From Periplaneta americana (lineage: Eukaryota; Arthropoda; Insecta; Blattodea; Blattidae), in NCBI RefSeq assembly GCF_040183065.1, contig NC_091120.1:176299988-176363987 (forward strand): a DNA stretch of 64,000 bases. The letters run 5' to 3'. Position numbers and translations under genes: made by a program. The notes beneath the pieces are model-generated. The model ran no database searches. It had not been told where the DNA came from and was given only the letters and a program-made list of their open reading frames with translations. Below are positions 44,350 through 54,959 of the stretch, piece by piece. Position 1 is the stretch's first letter. Each line of letters starts with the position of its first letter.

Positions 44350-45693
44350 TAGGGAGCGGATTTTTATGTGCTAAAAAATTTAAATATATTTATTTTTATG
44401 TGCTAAAAAGTACGAAAATATTTGACAAAAATAAAAAAAAAATATTTTTTAAATATGACAAAAATACCTTACTTAGCTTGAAAAAAAAATGATACTAGGT
44501 ACTCACCAATCACACTTGAGTATCAGTTGCTAGTAGTTGGCCGAGAATTGCAGTGAACAACAAAGGTTCTTTCCAAATTCTCCATCACAAATGCATTTCC
44601 ATTATCTCTGAACAACGACTTATACTGTGAAAACGATCTTTCCACATCACAGGACGTCAGATGTGCATATTTAAAGAGAGGAATGTCACAAACACACCAT
44701 CAATTTGACCCAATACTTGAGCAACTTTACACATTTTTTTATATCCACTGTTTTGCCATGAATGCACACGTGAAGCAGCGGCAATGTGCTTGTTTCCAGA
44801 CAATGTTGGGTTACCTGAGAGCTCTGATCTGCACTTACTGATTTACCACATGTTTGGCAAAATAACACTTTTCCGTCGGTAGTAAAAATGTTTTTAAATT
44901 CATCTACATGTTGCTATAGACGCGATCTTAAACTCGATTTTATTTTAGGCATCTTAAGGGGCTAATATACACACGCCTTAACGTAAAAAAGTGTTTCTAG
45001 CTACTGACTGACAATGTCGGAGAAAAGCTTCCTATAGCGACGCCACCACGTCTACACTACGCAGCTTACGCTTATGGTCCGATAACGGGGGAATCACAGC
45101 AAGATGTATTTCCTCACTTCATAGGCATGAGCGAGAGGCGAAAGATTTGTTTAAATTAAATAATGTTTATACCCGAGCTCTCATCCGTTGTGTTTCACAA
45201 ACAAAGCGCGGAATGAAATCATCTTCAGCAACAATAAACATTCCTAATTATGTGTTGCAAAATCTCTCCTTCTTGTCCATGTTAATTTATTCTCTAATAA
45301 TAACACTGATATGCTGCCTAGCATTTCTCAGAACTTAAGGCGATACTATTACAAAAATGGATCTCGGATACATCACACAGCTCATAGAAACACGAAGCAA
45401 CCAAGAATTCTTAAAAAGAAAACGTATATCTGAGTGATATAATTGATTTAGTTTTAAAATATTTAAAAGTTCTTGTAAAAAAAAATTGAGCAAAAAAACA
45501 CAAGATTTATGTGTTTATAATAGATTTCCTGAAAATATGTATTTACATAAATTTTTTGTGAAAATATGTGTTTTTATGTGAAATAAAATTCGGGTTTTAA
45601 ACTTGAAACTTGACATTCGGAATTTTTAACTTTGTTAATTGTGTTCTATCACAAGCAAGAAAAATATTTAATTACATAGGAATCCGCTCCTTA
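44350..45693 (-). mobile_element. hAT deletion derivative (copy 2) joining BED finger to C-terminus
   Basis: TAGGGAGCGGATTTTTATGT at the left, ACATAGGAATCCGCTCCTTA at the right, flanked by GTAATCAC / GTAATCAT (7 of 8). On the minus strand, 44950-44690 reads MPKIKSSLRSRL, stop, HVDEFKNIF, then DGKVLFCQTCGKSVSADQSS (BED-like CxxC finger). After a shift it goes directly into DIPLFKYAHLTSCDVERSFS, QYKSLFRDN and FVVHCNSRPTTSN-stop, the hAT C-terminal dimerisation end. The catalytic core between them is deleted, so the copy is non-autonomous. Confidence 0.88.
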
Positions 45694-45701
45694 GTAATCA
45701 T

Positions 45702-46600
45702 GCAGCTCGAGTTTTGGTCACCGCTGTATTAGAAGCTCCAGGAAATATTATAGGCTAAGCTGTTTCTCGCCTCTCCCCTCAAGCTTCTGTCTTGTGGACA
45801 GATGTGTCTGCGTTTCACAGACGTCCATACTGATTCTGCATTGTATGTCTCGGAAGTAGAGAACTCAGAATTTGAATGGAGTGTACAGATTACTCATGGA
45901 GCCTGATAATGAACTTAGTCATCTGTTACGATGTAATTACGCATATGTAGATTTTATTTTTATGTTTAGAGCTATAGACGTAGACGGATTGCGTTGTAGG
46001 CTATTGTAGGGAAGAGTAAACATACATATTTCTGCATATTAATAAAGTCTTCGAGGATGAATCATCTTCACAGCATCAAATGGTCGATTTCTATCTCGTA
46101 CTGACCTATACTCCCCTTGTTAACACTAACAACTTGCAAGAAATTGATTCTCTTATGGTCTGTGTTACCCAAAGTTGACGAATGTAAGATGTTTAACGTT
46201 TATCAAAAAGTTTGTTCGACCTACACTTACAGAAAAAAAAAAACGACTTTCTAGAACGGAAATTCTACTTAATAATCACATTCAATATTTAAGAAATTTA
46301 AGAAATAAGTAGGTTTAAACATTTTAAAATTTCATTTCTGAACGAAAAGTTAAAGTTGTTCAGATGAAATTTCTTCACATTTAAAGGACAAAACTAAATT
46401 TCTTCCAAACATTCATATCATAATACACTGCTCTCTTAAACTGACTGAGTATACTGGGGATTAAATCAATGGCTTTCCCAAAACACGCTATGAAATATGT
46501 CATATAAAATAATTTTTTCCTCGAAAAGGAAGGAAAAACGAGCAAATTGTATTAAACATTTTTGTTCGAACTATCCCTTGAAATTAATGAGTTGTTATTA
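45702..46600. other. Intergenic DNA, nothing recognised
   Basis: No readable gene or well-bounded repeat. Confidence 0.35.
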
Positions 46601-46606
46601 CTAAAG

Positions 46607-47417
46607 GCTGGTTCACAATAAAACGAGAACGGAAATATTGTTAAAATAAATGTATTTAAATGTGAGCATTCACAATTAACGAGAAGCTTGCCGGAGTCCG
46701 GGAACGGGAACATGAAATTTAATTGTGAATGCTCACATTTAAATATATACAGTCTTACTAATAAACCGTGTATGGTTTTTATACGAAACTTATGCAAAGT
46801 TGAGACGGAAAACTTTACTAATAAACCATGCAGAAGCGATGGACGTATAAACAGGCTGTAACTATACAACGAGAATTGTTTTGCAGTAGTTATATACACG
46901 AAACCCCTTGTTTAATCGTTGTATATAGAGAAAAAATGGCCTACCCTCTAACAGCTGTTCGTATCGACTGTCATTTTACGATGATGGTTGCCTTGTAACC
47001 ACAGAAGAACAAACCAAAGAGCACAGAACAATTAGAATAATATTGCTGTAGCTTGTACTCTTTGACCAAAATATAGTGTGGTGATCGATTAGAGCCAGTT
47101 GTAATATCGATACTTAACACGCCACACTAGAGCGCTCTACCGGATGCAATAGAGAACCTCAGATATTGTATTACCTTTCGTAAGGAAGTAATGACGAAAC
47201 TATTACGTAGCTGTGTAACAGTTATACTGTTATACACGATATATGTAGTGATTATTAGTAAGGAATTTAAACACGACTTATAAACGAACTACTACTCATT
47301 GTATAAGTATAAGACAATCGTCTGTATATAGAGTTTTTATTAGTAAGACAGATATATTTTAACGATATTTCCGTTCTCGTTGTCGTTTTCGTTCCCGGTT
47401 TATTGTGAACCAGCCTT
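46607..47417. mobile_element. MITE with AAGGCTGGTTCACAAT ends (copy 2), holding a nested MITE
   Basis: AAGGCTGGTTCACAATAAAA and TTTATTGTGAACCAGCCTT are inverted, with TA on both sides. Inside, TTTAAATGTGAGCATTCACA (46656) faces its complement (46718-46743) around a short loop. The insertion 46748-47352 splits the element. Confidence 0.82.
46748..47352. mobile_element. MITE with CAGTCTTACTAATAAAC ends (copy 1)
   Basis: CAGTCTTACTAATAAACCGT at the left and TTTTTATTAGTAAGACAG at the right, flanked by ATA (ATATA) on both sides. About 90% identical over its length to 58308-58916. Non-coding. Confidence 0.85.
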
Positions 47418-47726
47418 TACGGTTCACTCAGTATATTCTTAAAGAGAAATAATCTACGTTTATAGCAGTGTATGTTTAATTGATTTCGTTTTTAAATTAT
47501 GATATGTTTTGAGGTTATAACTTACAACATCAGTGTGTCACAAATATGAAATACTAGTATTATTAGTATTTCAACTTTATACTCCGGTTTTCTGTTTCGT
47601 TACTAGTGTTGGCACCTGTAGGAGGAGGGAAAACCTTACCTTCCAACAAACTTAGGAAACAGTGGAATGAGAAGGAAATGCAAGAAGCCATAAAACAAAT
47701 TCGAGAAAAGACGTGAGAGACGATTC

Positions 47727-47957
47727 TTTTTTTTTAGTAGGTTATTTTACGACGTTTTATCAACATCTTAAGTTATTTAGCGTCTGAATGAAATGAAGAT
47801 GATAATGCCGCTGAAATGAGTCCGGGGTCCAGCACCGAAAGTTACCTAGCATTTGCTCATATTGGTTTGAGGGAAAACCCCGGAACCTCAACCAGGTAAC
47901 TTGCCCCGACCGGGAATCGAACCCGGGCCACTTGGTTTCGCGGCCAGACGCGCTAAC
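47727..47957 (-). mobile_element. tRNA-derived SINE (family D), poly(A)-tailed
   Basis: The minus-strand head (B box GGTTCGATTCCC, opposite 47915-47930) and body end in a poly(A) run (plus-strand T run at 47727-47735). A perfect 13-bp duplication TGAGAGACGATTC (47714-47726, 47958-47970) marks a recent retroposition. Diverged copy at 4018-4236. Confidence 0.93.
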
Positions 47958-48557
47958 TGAGAGACGATTCATCTGGATTCAGTATTACATTTGGATAAAC
48001 ACCTTCTAATGAAGATACTGAATGCTTGTTATGTGCTTTTCTTAGTAGAGGCCATTTTGACTTTGCAATTTTGTTAATCTTGTAACTTGTTAATAGGGTA
48101 ATTCCGGGGGAGATAACCATGCGGGTGAGACGACCAGCCGCTCTTATTTTTATTCTAATCATCTGTTTCGAATGAAAATCGGTTTGCCGCCAGATGTTAA
48201 TTAAACGAAGTGATTGTTGCACCTGCGAAAACGAAAGGTTATTATTTCCGCGTTTTGTAGCCGTTCGTTAGTCTGTGAGCAAGCAATAATTTTTCACCTT
48301 CTGAAATAACAATAGAGAAATACTGCATTTTGTGAGGAAATTTGCTGGAAACATTATTAAAGAGGTAAGGCATCTTTAAACATTCTATCGTAACTGTATT
48401 TCTTCTCTTCACTGTTGCCAGTTTTTATTACGCTGTATGGCCATCTTTCCCGTAAAAAAGGAGAGATGGCCAGCATTTTTCCGGGATAGATGGCCTACAA
48501 TTGAGGAATACTATTATGTTAAAAGTATCGTTATTTCTAGATTCCGATAAAATATAA

Positions 48558-48900
48558 AGCAAAGCCCGGCAGCAACCGCGTCTTTGGAATGAAGATGACT
48601 TACACCGTGCTTTTGAAGTCATTAAATATGGCACTTCTGTACGTCAAGCCTTCATTACATTTCATATTCCAATAAAAGCCCTGGAAAGTAGAGTTAAAAC
48701 AGACAATTCTACAAAGGGTGCAATGGGACCAAGTGACACATAGGCAATGACAATGGATGTAAGTTTGTTCGCCATATTAAATATGCAGGAACATGGATTT
48801 TCCCTTACAGGGACCGATGTCTATAGTCTCGCTTACATTTTTGCTGAAGAACTTGTCAATATTCTCTGACTGGCTGACAAGCAAGCATTCTGATGGGAGC
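48558..48900 (+). pseudogene. pogo-type transposase N-terminus (psq-like HTH)
   Basis: Reads KARQQPRLWNEDDLHRAFEV, IKYGTSVRQAF, HIPIKALESRV, stop at 48741. The reading shifts to GFSLTGTDVYSLAYIFAEEL and breaks. W..(E/D)L..A....G.S...A...(F)xIP...L..R is the psq/CENP-B helix-turn-helix pattern of pogo transposases, and GFxLTGTDVxxLAYxFAEEL is the following CENP-B-type segment. No DDE core is visible downstream. Confidence 0.8.
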
Positions 48901-49473
48901 AGATAAAAAAGTTGTATTTTTTCACCATGTTAATAACGTCAAAAGAAGTGCTTATACAAATTTTGGCCACTTGACCGCAATTACGAGGGCCGTAAAAAAA
49001 AAGTTCGCCAGGGGTCGTTAACAGAAAGAAAACACAATTTAATTCAAAAAATTTATTGGCACAGACACAGCAATTGTTGAGCTATTTTTTTCAACACATT
49101 CCACACCGGAATGAGACATCTGTCATGTCATGGGATCGGTAGAGAGGTGCAGGCGGCTGTCCAACGCTGGTTTCGATCTCAGGAAGCTGACTTCTACGAC
49201 ACAATGATACAAAAATTGATCCCATGGTATGACAAATGTCTCAATTCCAGTGGGAGATACGTTGACAATTAGCGCAACAATTGCTGTATCTGTTTCAATA
49301 AATATTTCCATGTAATTGTGTTTTTTTCTGTAAACGGCCCCAGGGAAAATCACTTTCTGGATGGCCTGGTAATTACGGTCGAGTGGCCAAAATTTGTATA
49401 AGCACTTCTTTTGACATTATTAATATGGCGGAAGAAAAAAAAATAACTTTTTTATCTGCTCCCATCAGAATGT
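48886..49473. repeat. 588-bp inverted repeat inside the Tigger element
   Basis: CATTCTGATGGGAGCAGATA...CTTATACAAATTTTGGCCAC...CGCAATTACG at 48886-48990 is inverted at 49370-49473. More diverged inner arms (CCGTAAAA...CAGGGG..CGTTAACAGAAAG against the region 49318-49372) continue inwards. Outer arms are about 103 bp, inner arms about 60 bp, with the mariner fragment in the loop. Confidence 0.8.
49093..49272 (+). pseudogene. Mariner-like transposase C-terminus, nested
   Basis: Reads GREVQAAVQRWFRSQEADFY, DTMIQKLIPWYDKCLNSSG, RYVDN-stop (49144-49272). WFRSQxxxFYxxxIxxLxxxxxKCLxxxGxYV is the usual end of mariner/IS630-type transposases. Only the last about 45 codons remain, within the loop of the inverted repeat. 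Confidence 0.75.
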
Positions 49474-49569
49474 TTGCTTGTGAGACAACACTTCCTATCC
49501 CGGAAACCAACTGGAAAAGATCTGTTACTTTGATCTTTCAGGATTTTGTTTCATTAACATGTTCATAAG

Positions 49570-49910
49570 GTCCCGCGTCGTGGCCTAAGACATCCTGCCT
49601 AGGACTCGCGTTACGGAATTCGCGCTGGTTCAAGTCCTCATGGGGGAAGAAATTATCTCATGAAATTTGAGCCAGTGTATGGGATCGGTGCCCACCCAGC
49701 ATCGTGATGCACTTCGGAAACTACGGTAGGTAGCGAAATCCGGTTAAGAAATCCTGCTGTAACGGCTGGGGGGATCATCGGGCTAATCACACGATACCGC
49801 CATTTGGTTGGATGATCGTCCACCTCTGCTTCGAATGTGGACGTGAGGCCAGCAGCCGGCTGGTTGATCATGGTCCTTCATGGGCTATCGTGCCTCGGAT
49901 TATTATTATG
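49570..49910 (+). mobile_element. tRNA-derived SINE (family A) inside Tigger
   Basis: The head (GTCCCGCGTCGTGGCCTAAG, slightly deleted A box; B-box position TGGTTCAAGTCC) and full body match 20617-21045. A 10-bp duplication TGTTCATAAG (49560-49569, 49911-49920) flanks it. The tail is short. Confidence 0.92.
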
Positions 49911-50584
49911 TGTTCATAAGCGTTTCAATTTATTTCTGTGTTGTTTTAAGGAAAATTCACTAAAAGAGGAAAAAAACAAAAAATAAAGTTGTTGAAAAAT
50001 TTCAAACAATCATAATTATGCACTTAGACACTATATTTATGTGTCCAGTGCATATAACCTAATTGTTTTACAAAAAATTGTTATGAATTTACTTAAAAAT
50101 AATGGTGGCCATCTATCCCTATTTCCTATTGCCGTCTCACCCATATATGTTGGGTGAGATGGCCAGTGGCCTATTATATTTCAAACGTATTTTTTTATTA
50201 CATCAGTGAATTCTATGCGCCCTGAGGCACTGTAGTGGAGAAATATAACCTAGAAGGAACGTATTTGATTTGTTTCGTATTTCTTTTCCAATCGGTTACC
50301 CTGTTCTAAGTGATTTAAAAAACTATGGCCATCTAACCCGGAATTACCCTAGTATTCCATATTCTGTACTTCCATTTTTACGAAGGAAATAATATGTTAG
50401 ATTTTGAGGAAATTTCTTTTTTCAAACATTTCGTAACATCTTACGAACATTGAAGACCGGTGTACCATTCACAGGAACATTCAGCAATAAACAGGACTAT
50501 ATTTTATGTTCAGTATTCAAAACATGTACGTTCCAAAACGGAAAAAAAAACCAACGTTGTATTCCATATTTGTAACACTTACTA

Positions 50585-50585
50585 A

Positions 50586-50652
<67 letters not shown>
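50585..50652. repeat. (TAA)n microsatellite
   Basis: About 22 AAT/TAA units immediately before the RTE tail. Confidence 0.95.
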
Positions 50653-50653
<1 letters not shown>

Positions 50654-50825
50654 GGAGAGAGAAAAAGACCTTTGGGGAGGCCGAGACGTAGATGAGAGGA
50701 TAATATAGAAATGTATTTGAGGGACGTGGGATCTGATTATAGAGACTGGATTAATCTTGCTCAGGATAGGACCGATGATGGCTTGCTTATGTGAGGGCGG
50801 CAATGAACCTCCGGGTTCCTTAAAA
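50653..50825 (+). mobile_element. RTE-like LINE 3' end, truncated
   Basis: GAGAAAAAGACCTTTGGGGA...GGGCGGCAATGAACCTCCGG, then stop and tail. Same family as 3412-3536 and 15814-16535, with small indels that break the frame. Confidence 0.85.
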
Positions 50826-50827
50826 CC

Positions 50828-50864
<37 letters not shown>

Positions 50865-50894
50865 CAATAACAATAATAATAATAATAATAATCT
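50826..50894. repeat. (TAA)n microsatellite, interrupted
   Basis: AAT units with CAATAA variants, linking the RTE tail to a truncated SINE. Confidence 0.93.
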
Positions 50895-50896
50895 AC

Positions 50897-51184
50897 CAAA
50901 ATGCGCGCTGGTTCGAGTCCTCACGGGGAAAGAAATGTTTTATGAAATTTCGGCCAGTGTATGGAACCCGTGCCCACCCAGCATCGCGATGTAGTTGGGG
51001 AGCTACGGTAGGAAGCGAAATCCGGTTACGTAAACCAGCTATAGCGGTTAGGGAATCATCGTGCTAACCACACGATACCTCCATTCTAGTTGGATTATCG
51101 TCCACCTCTGCTTCGGCATGTGAATGTGAGGCCAGCACTGTCTGGTGAGTCTGGGCCCTTAAAGGACTGTAGCGCCACGGATTA
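50897..51184 (+). mobile_element. tRNA-derived SINE (family A), 5'-truncated
   Basis: Starts at the B-box side (GCGCGCTGGTTCGAGTCCTC) and runs to GTAGCGCCACGGATTATT. Diverged from 20617-21045 by about 10%. Confidence 0.88.
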
Positions 51185-51209
51185 TTTTTCTTTACAGTAT
51201 ATATCCTGA

Positions 51210-51835
51210 ATAATTTCGAGGGAAAAATTGTTCCGGAGCCGGGTATCGAACCCGGGACCTTTGGTTTAACGTACCAACGCTCTACCACTGAGCTACTCGG
51301 GAACTCTAACCGACACCGATCCAATTTTTCCCTCTAAATCCACAGACCTCAAAGTGGGCTGACAACCGTCAAGCAACCAACTTTGAGTGCACACTAACTC
51401 CGTGTGACTTAAATTGTGGCTTTCTGTTAACGAACAGTGACGTGTATTATGCAAATCAAGATTTCAGGTATAACTCCCTGTAAAGTTGATTGAATAATTT
51501 CGAGGGAAAAATTGTTCCGGAGCCGGGTATCGAACCCGGGACCTTTGGTTTAACGTACCAACGCTCTACCACTGAGCTACTCGGGAACTCTAACCCACAC
51601 CGATCCAATTTTTTTTTAACGTACCAACGCTCTACCACTGAGCTACTCGGGAACTCTAACCGACACCGATCCAATTTTTCCCTCTATATCCACAGACCTC
51701 AAAGTGGGCTGACAACCGTCAAGCAACCAACTTCGAGTGCACACTAACTCCGTGTGACTTAAATTGTGGCTTTCTGTTAACGAACAGTGACGTGTATTAT
51801 GCAAATCAAGATTTCAGGTATAACTCCCTGTAAAA
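51210..51835 (-). mobile_element. Tandem tRNA-like SINE units (family B)
   Basis: Two minus-strand tRNA-like heads (51228-51310 and 51512-51600) and a partial third (51619-51665) repeat with a 284-bp period (TTCCGG at 51231 and 51515). Each head has TAGCTCAGTGGTAGAGC, stem TTGGT/ACCAA, and CCGGGTTCGATACCCGG. The shared body contains GACAACCGTCAAGCAACCAA and GTGGCTTTCTGTTAACGAAC. The same family flanks the RTE end at 15.6-16.9 kb. Confidence 0.85.
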
Positions 51836-51880
51836 TTCAAATCAACTTTACAGGGAGTTATACCTGAAATCTTGATTTGC
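51801..51880. repeat. Perfect 34-bp inverted repeat with 12-nt loop
   Basis: GCAAATCAAGATTTCAGGTA through CTGTAAA (51801-51834) is exactly inverted at 51847-51880. It arises from one SINE-body end turned back on itself at the edge of the tandem array. Confidence 0.92.
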
Positions 51881-52158
51881 AGTATATATCCTACCCAAGG
51901 ACAGAATCTCTAGTAGGTCATGGATCTATTTTAACAGTAATAGTAGTAACAGTATTCTGTTTCTGTGGTAACAAGTGACATAAATATAAACAAACAGGCC
52001 ATGAAATGTACAACAATAGTTATTTACGTTACAAGACCGTTATGTAGAGCTTATCATGCGAGCGTGTTCAGTTCTTATAACAGTCGTGTATTGTACAACG
52101 TTTTATGATATTTTGAATTGTATATCTAAAGAGAAAATAAATTAATAATATTATTGTA

Positions 52159-52996
52159 CAGTAGAACTTGGTTATAACGACATTCAAGGGACCTTGAAAA
52201 TTATGTTGTTATAAACGAGTGTCGTAGTAACCGAGATTCATATTATCGGTCTAGTGAGGTGGAAAATGAAAAATAATAAACATAATTAGGCTTATTTTAG
52301 ATTTATGTATTCACTTTTAAGCATACCATAAACACAATAAAACACATGTACAATTATAAATACAGTATTCTGCATTAAAACAGTTTGTTCATTACTCACC
52401 AAACTTATTTACTGAGGAGTGTAGTAATCAGTCATTTTACTCTGTTGTCTCCTACTTGCCCAATATACGCTTTCTAAATTAAATTCTATGTTTATTATTT
52501 CAGTTGCAATTTCACTGCTCCTTCTCCTAGCTTGATACTCCCTTCTCTAGCTTCATAGAAATGTTCACAATTCTAATGGCTTTTAAAGTGTTACTCACTT
52601 TTTTTAGTGGCCATACTGCGTTAAAATGTGTGCACTTATGAAAACTTCCTGTCGAAACTGACCGCATGCAGGTACCATTAATACCGCATGAATTCGGGCG
52701 GATTACAATGGGATGAGGAATCTGCCTGCATTCCAGAGGTCTATGATGGAAGGCAACTGTAATGAATTTTCCACATTTCAGCAAAATATTTCTTAAAATA
52801 CTTTGGTCCTTAGAAAATTGTATTCCAAACTGAGATTGAAAATGACGTTATATGCGAGGTAGACGCATATGCGTTTGTCGTATTAAGCAAGGTAGGAAAG
52901 CATATGTCTTATGGGGAATTAGTTGGAACCACAGAATATTTGACGTTATAGGCGAGGTGTCGCACAAAACGAGGTCGCTATAACCAAGTTTTACTG
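52159..52996. mobile_element. Tigger/pogo-type MITE
   Basis: CAGTAGAACTTGGTTATAAC at the left and TATAACCAAGTTTTACTG at the right, flanked by TA (52157-52158, 52997-52998). CAGTA.AACTxGGTTATAACGxC ends are a common pogo/Tigger pattern. The interior is non-coding. Confidence 0.88.
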
Positions 52997-53169
52997 TATT
53001 TTGCATGTTGTTGGAACAGAAATTACTGAGAATTTATATATAAAATAACCATTGAGAAACGTCTTAATCAGTTACTATGATAGGGAAAACGTCATAATCA
53101 GTTACTACTGTAGAAAAATAAAACAAACGTGTTTACTACAAATGTTTTGTCTGAGATTAATTTCTGGAA

Positions 53170-53337
53170 ATGGATTGCATTGAAATTCCTAACGAAATAT
53201 TGGCAGAAGCAGAACAAGCAACCCAAAGGGCTATACCAGAGAAATAGCGAGATCGATATTATAAGGAGCTGTCACTACTTAATGAATGGCGAATAAAGAA
53301 GGCAGTGAGTGAGATGTTAAATGAAACGGTTGTGTAG
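53170..53337 (+). pseudogene. Fragment resembling the N-terminus of a tyrosine-recombinase (Crypton-like) protein
   Basis: Reads MDCIEIPNEILAEAEQATQR, AIPEK-stop-RDRYYKELSLLN, EWRIKKAVSEML and stop. The (L/I)PEKSRxRYxKE...(F)xxW pattern recalls the N-terminal core-binding region of Crypton-derived/KIAA1958-like recombinases. Only about 56 codons with one stop; no catalytic R/H/Y box is seen. Tentative. Confidence 0.35.
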
Positions 53338-53801
53338 CCCGTTAAGTGTAAAATAAAAAGTGCTAGCCTGTTAAGTCGTACTTTACGTACATAGATGCAC
53401 TTCTCTTAAACAATCTTTATTATTCAAAATATCATAAAATAACTTTTTTGTACACCAGCATTATAAACATTCTTTATCTTTAGTCCTAATCGTCTACATT
53501 ATGCCACATTATTGTACCAGTGTCGTAAAATATTGCTACGTCAACTAAAACGTCATGAGTGTCACTTCTATTAGGACGGCATAATTTGTGCCATAAAGTT
53601 AACATTATGAAACGATTTACCATGCAATAATATGCAATACATAGCTATTGTCATAGCAACTCCTTTCTGTATAAGCCATAATTACCAAACTACCCACCAT
53701 TAAAAATCGGATAGGTCTATGTTATTTCTTTATTAATTGTTTTATAATGCTATTATACAAAAAAATTACGTATAAAACAGTGACCCGTACCATGAAGTAT
53801 A

Positions 53802-54956
53802 TCTATATATATAATTTGAACTGGTAATGAAAATTACGGGAAAACGGCTGAACGGATTTTAATAAATGACTCCTTATTTTGAAGCTTGGTACCTAAAGTT
53901 TTTCAGAAAAATATTAGTTTTCTGTGAAATGTCAATTTTCCTACATCATTTCCCTATTTTCCAAAATCAATCTGTCGTCAGTTTTGAGAAATAATGGCTT
54001 TTAGAATAAAACAAAACACACACTACAATAAACAATATTACACGAAGGCCATGACCTGCAGGATTGCTGACATATTTAGAGTTCAGATGGCGTATAAAAA
54101 ATAATTTACAGGTCTGATTCTCTGGTCTGTAGTTTTCCGAGTACAGCTGTGTATTGGATATTAAGAACTACAAAACTTAAGAATGTTTAATGAGATTATT
54201 ACCATTAAAAATGAAATATTATTATAGTTAATACAATTATGTGAGTATACCTATTTGCCACTAATTACACACATTAATGCTATATTGATGATATGAAAGT
54301 GAAACCTTTTGAGGTTTTATGTAGGCCTAAATAGACGCAGAGAAAGAATATTTTAAATTAGATTTCCATTTCTATAATTTACTGAATAACAGCTATATAT
54401 AATGTTACTAAAAACTATAAAACCTACGTAAGGTAACAATATTGTTATTAAAAATGAAATATTTTTATAGTTATTAGTCAAGTGATGTAGGTCTTTCTCA
54501 TATATTTAATGGCAGTGTGATGTACATATTTATACTGTATGTGTGATTCTCTAATTTTCCTAGGTAGTAATGATTCATGTTTCCTATTTTAGCTGCGTCT
54601 TGAAACTAAATCAAAATTAATTTCATATTTCTTTGGTTTAATCGAACCTGAACTTTTCTTAGCTCTCACCTATAATCCGCAATGACTTGAAATAGCTAAT
54701 GCATTACTCTCACATGAAAAATTCTCTGATCGTCTTAACATTGTTACTTGCGTTTTCGCATTGAAACTCAAGAACTGAAGATGGATAGGTTCAAGGAAAT
54801 GTATTTGGCATAAAAAGCATTCAGAGGGAGTATGTTTCACTATTATGGAAGCAAAACTTCCAAAATGTCTGGTATTCTTCATTGGAAATAAATGTGAAAA
54901 ATTTTTGTTGAACTTCTAATGAACTTAGTTGCAGCATTTGCTGCACAAGCCACTAG
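53802..54956 (+). mobile_element. Non-autonomous Helitron (copy 2), complete
   Basis: Starts TCTATATATATAATTTGAAC directly after A and ends with hairpin GCAGCATTTGCTGC (54931-54944), then ACAAGCCACTAG before T: the Helitron A^TC...CTAG^T insertion signature. About 1155 bp, roughly 85% similar to copy 1. No Rep/helicase frame. Confidence 0.88.
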
Positions 54957-54959
54957 TAA

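Larger units (their letters stand above)
48096..50349 (+). mobile_element. pogo/Tigger-type transposon, 2.25 kb, with nested insertions
   Basis: GGGTAATTCCGGG at the left and CCCGGAATTACCC at the right, flanked by TA (48094-48095, 50350-50351). GATGGCCAT-type subterminal motifs recur at both ends. It contains a broken CENP-B-like transposase N-terminus, a hairpin with mariner sequence, and a family A SINE. Confidence 0.88.
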
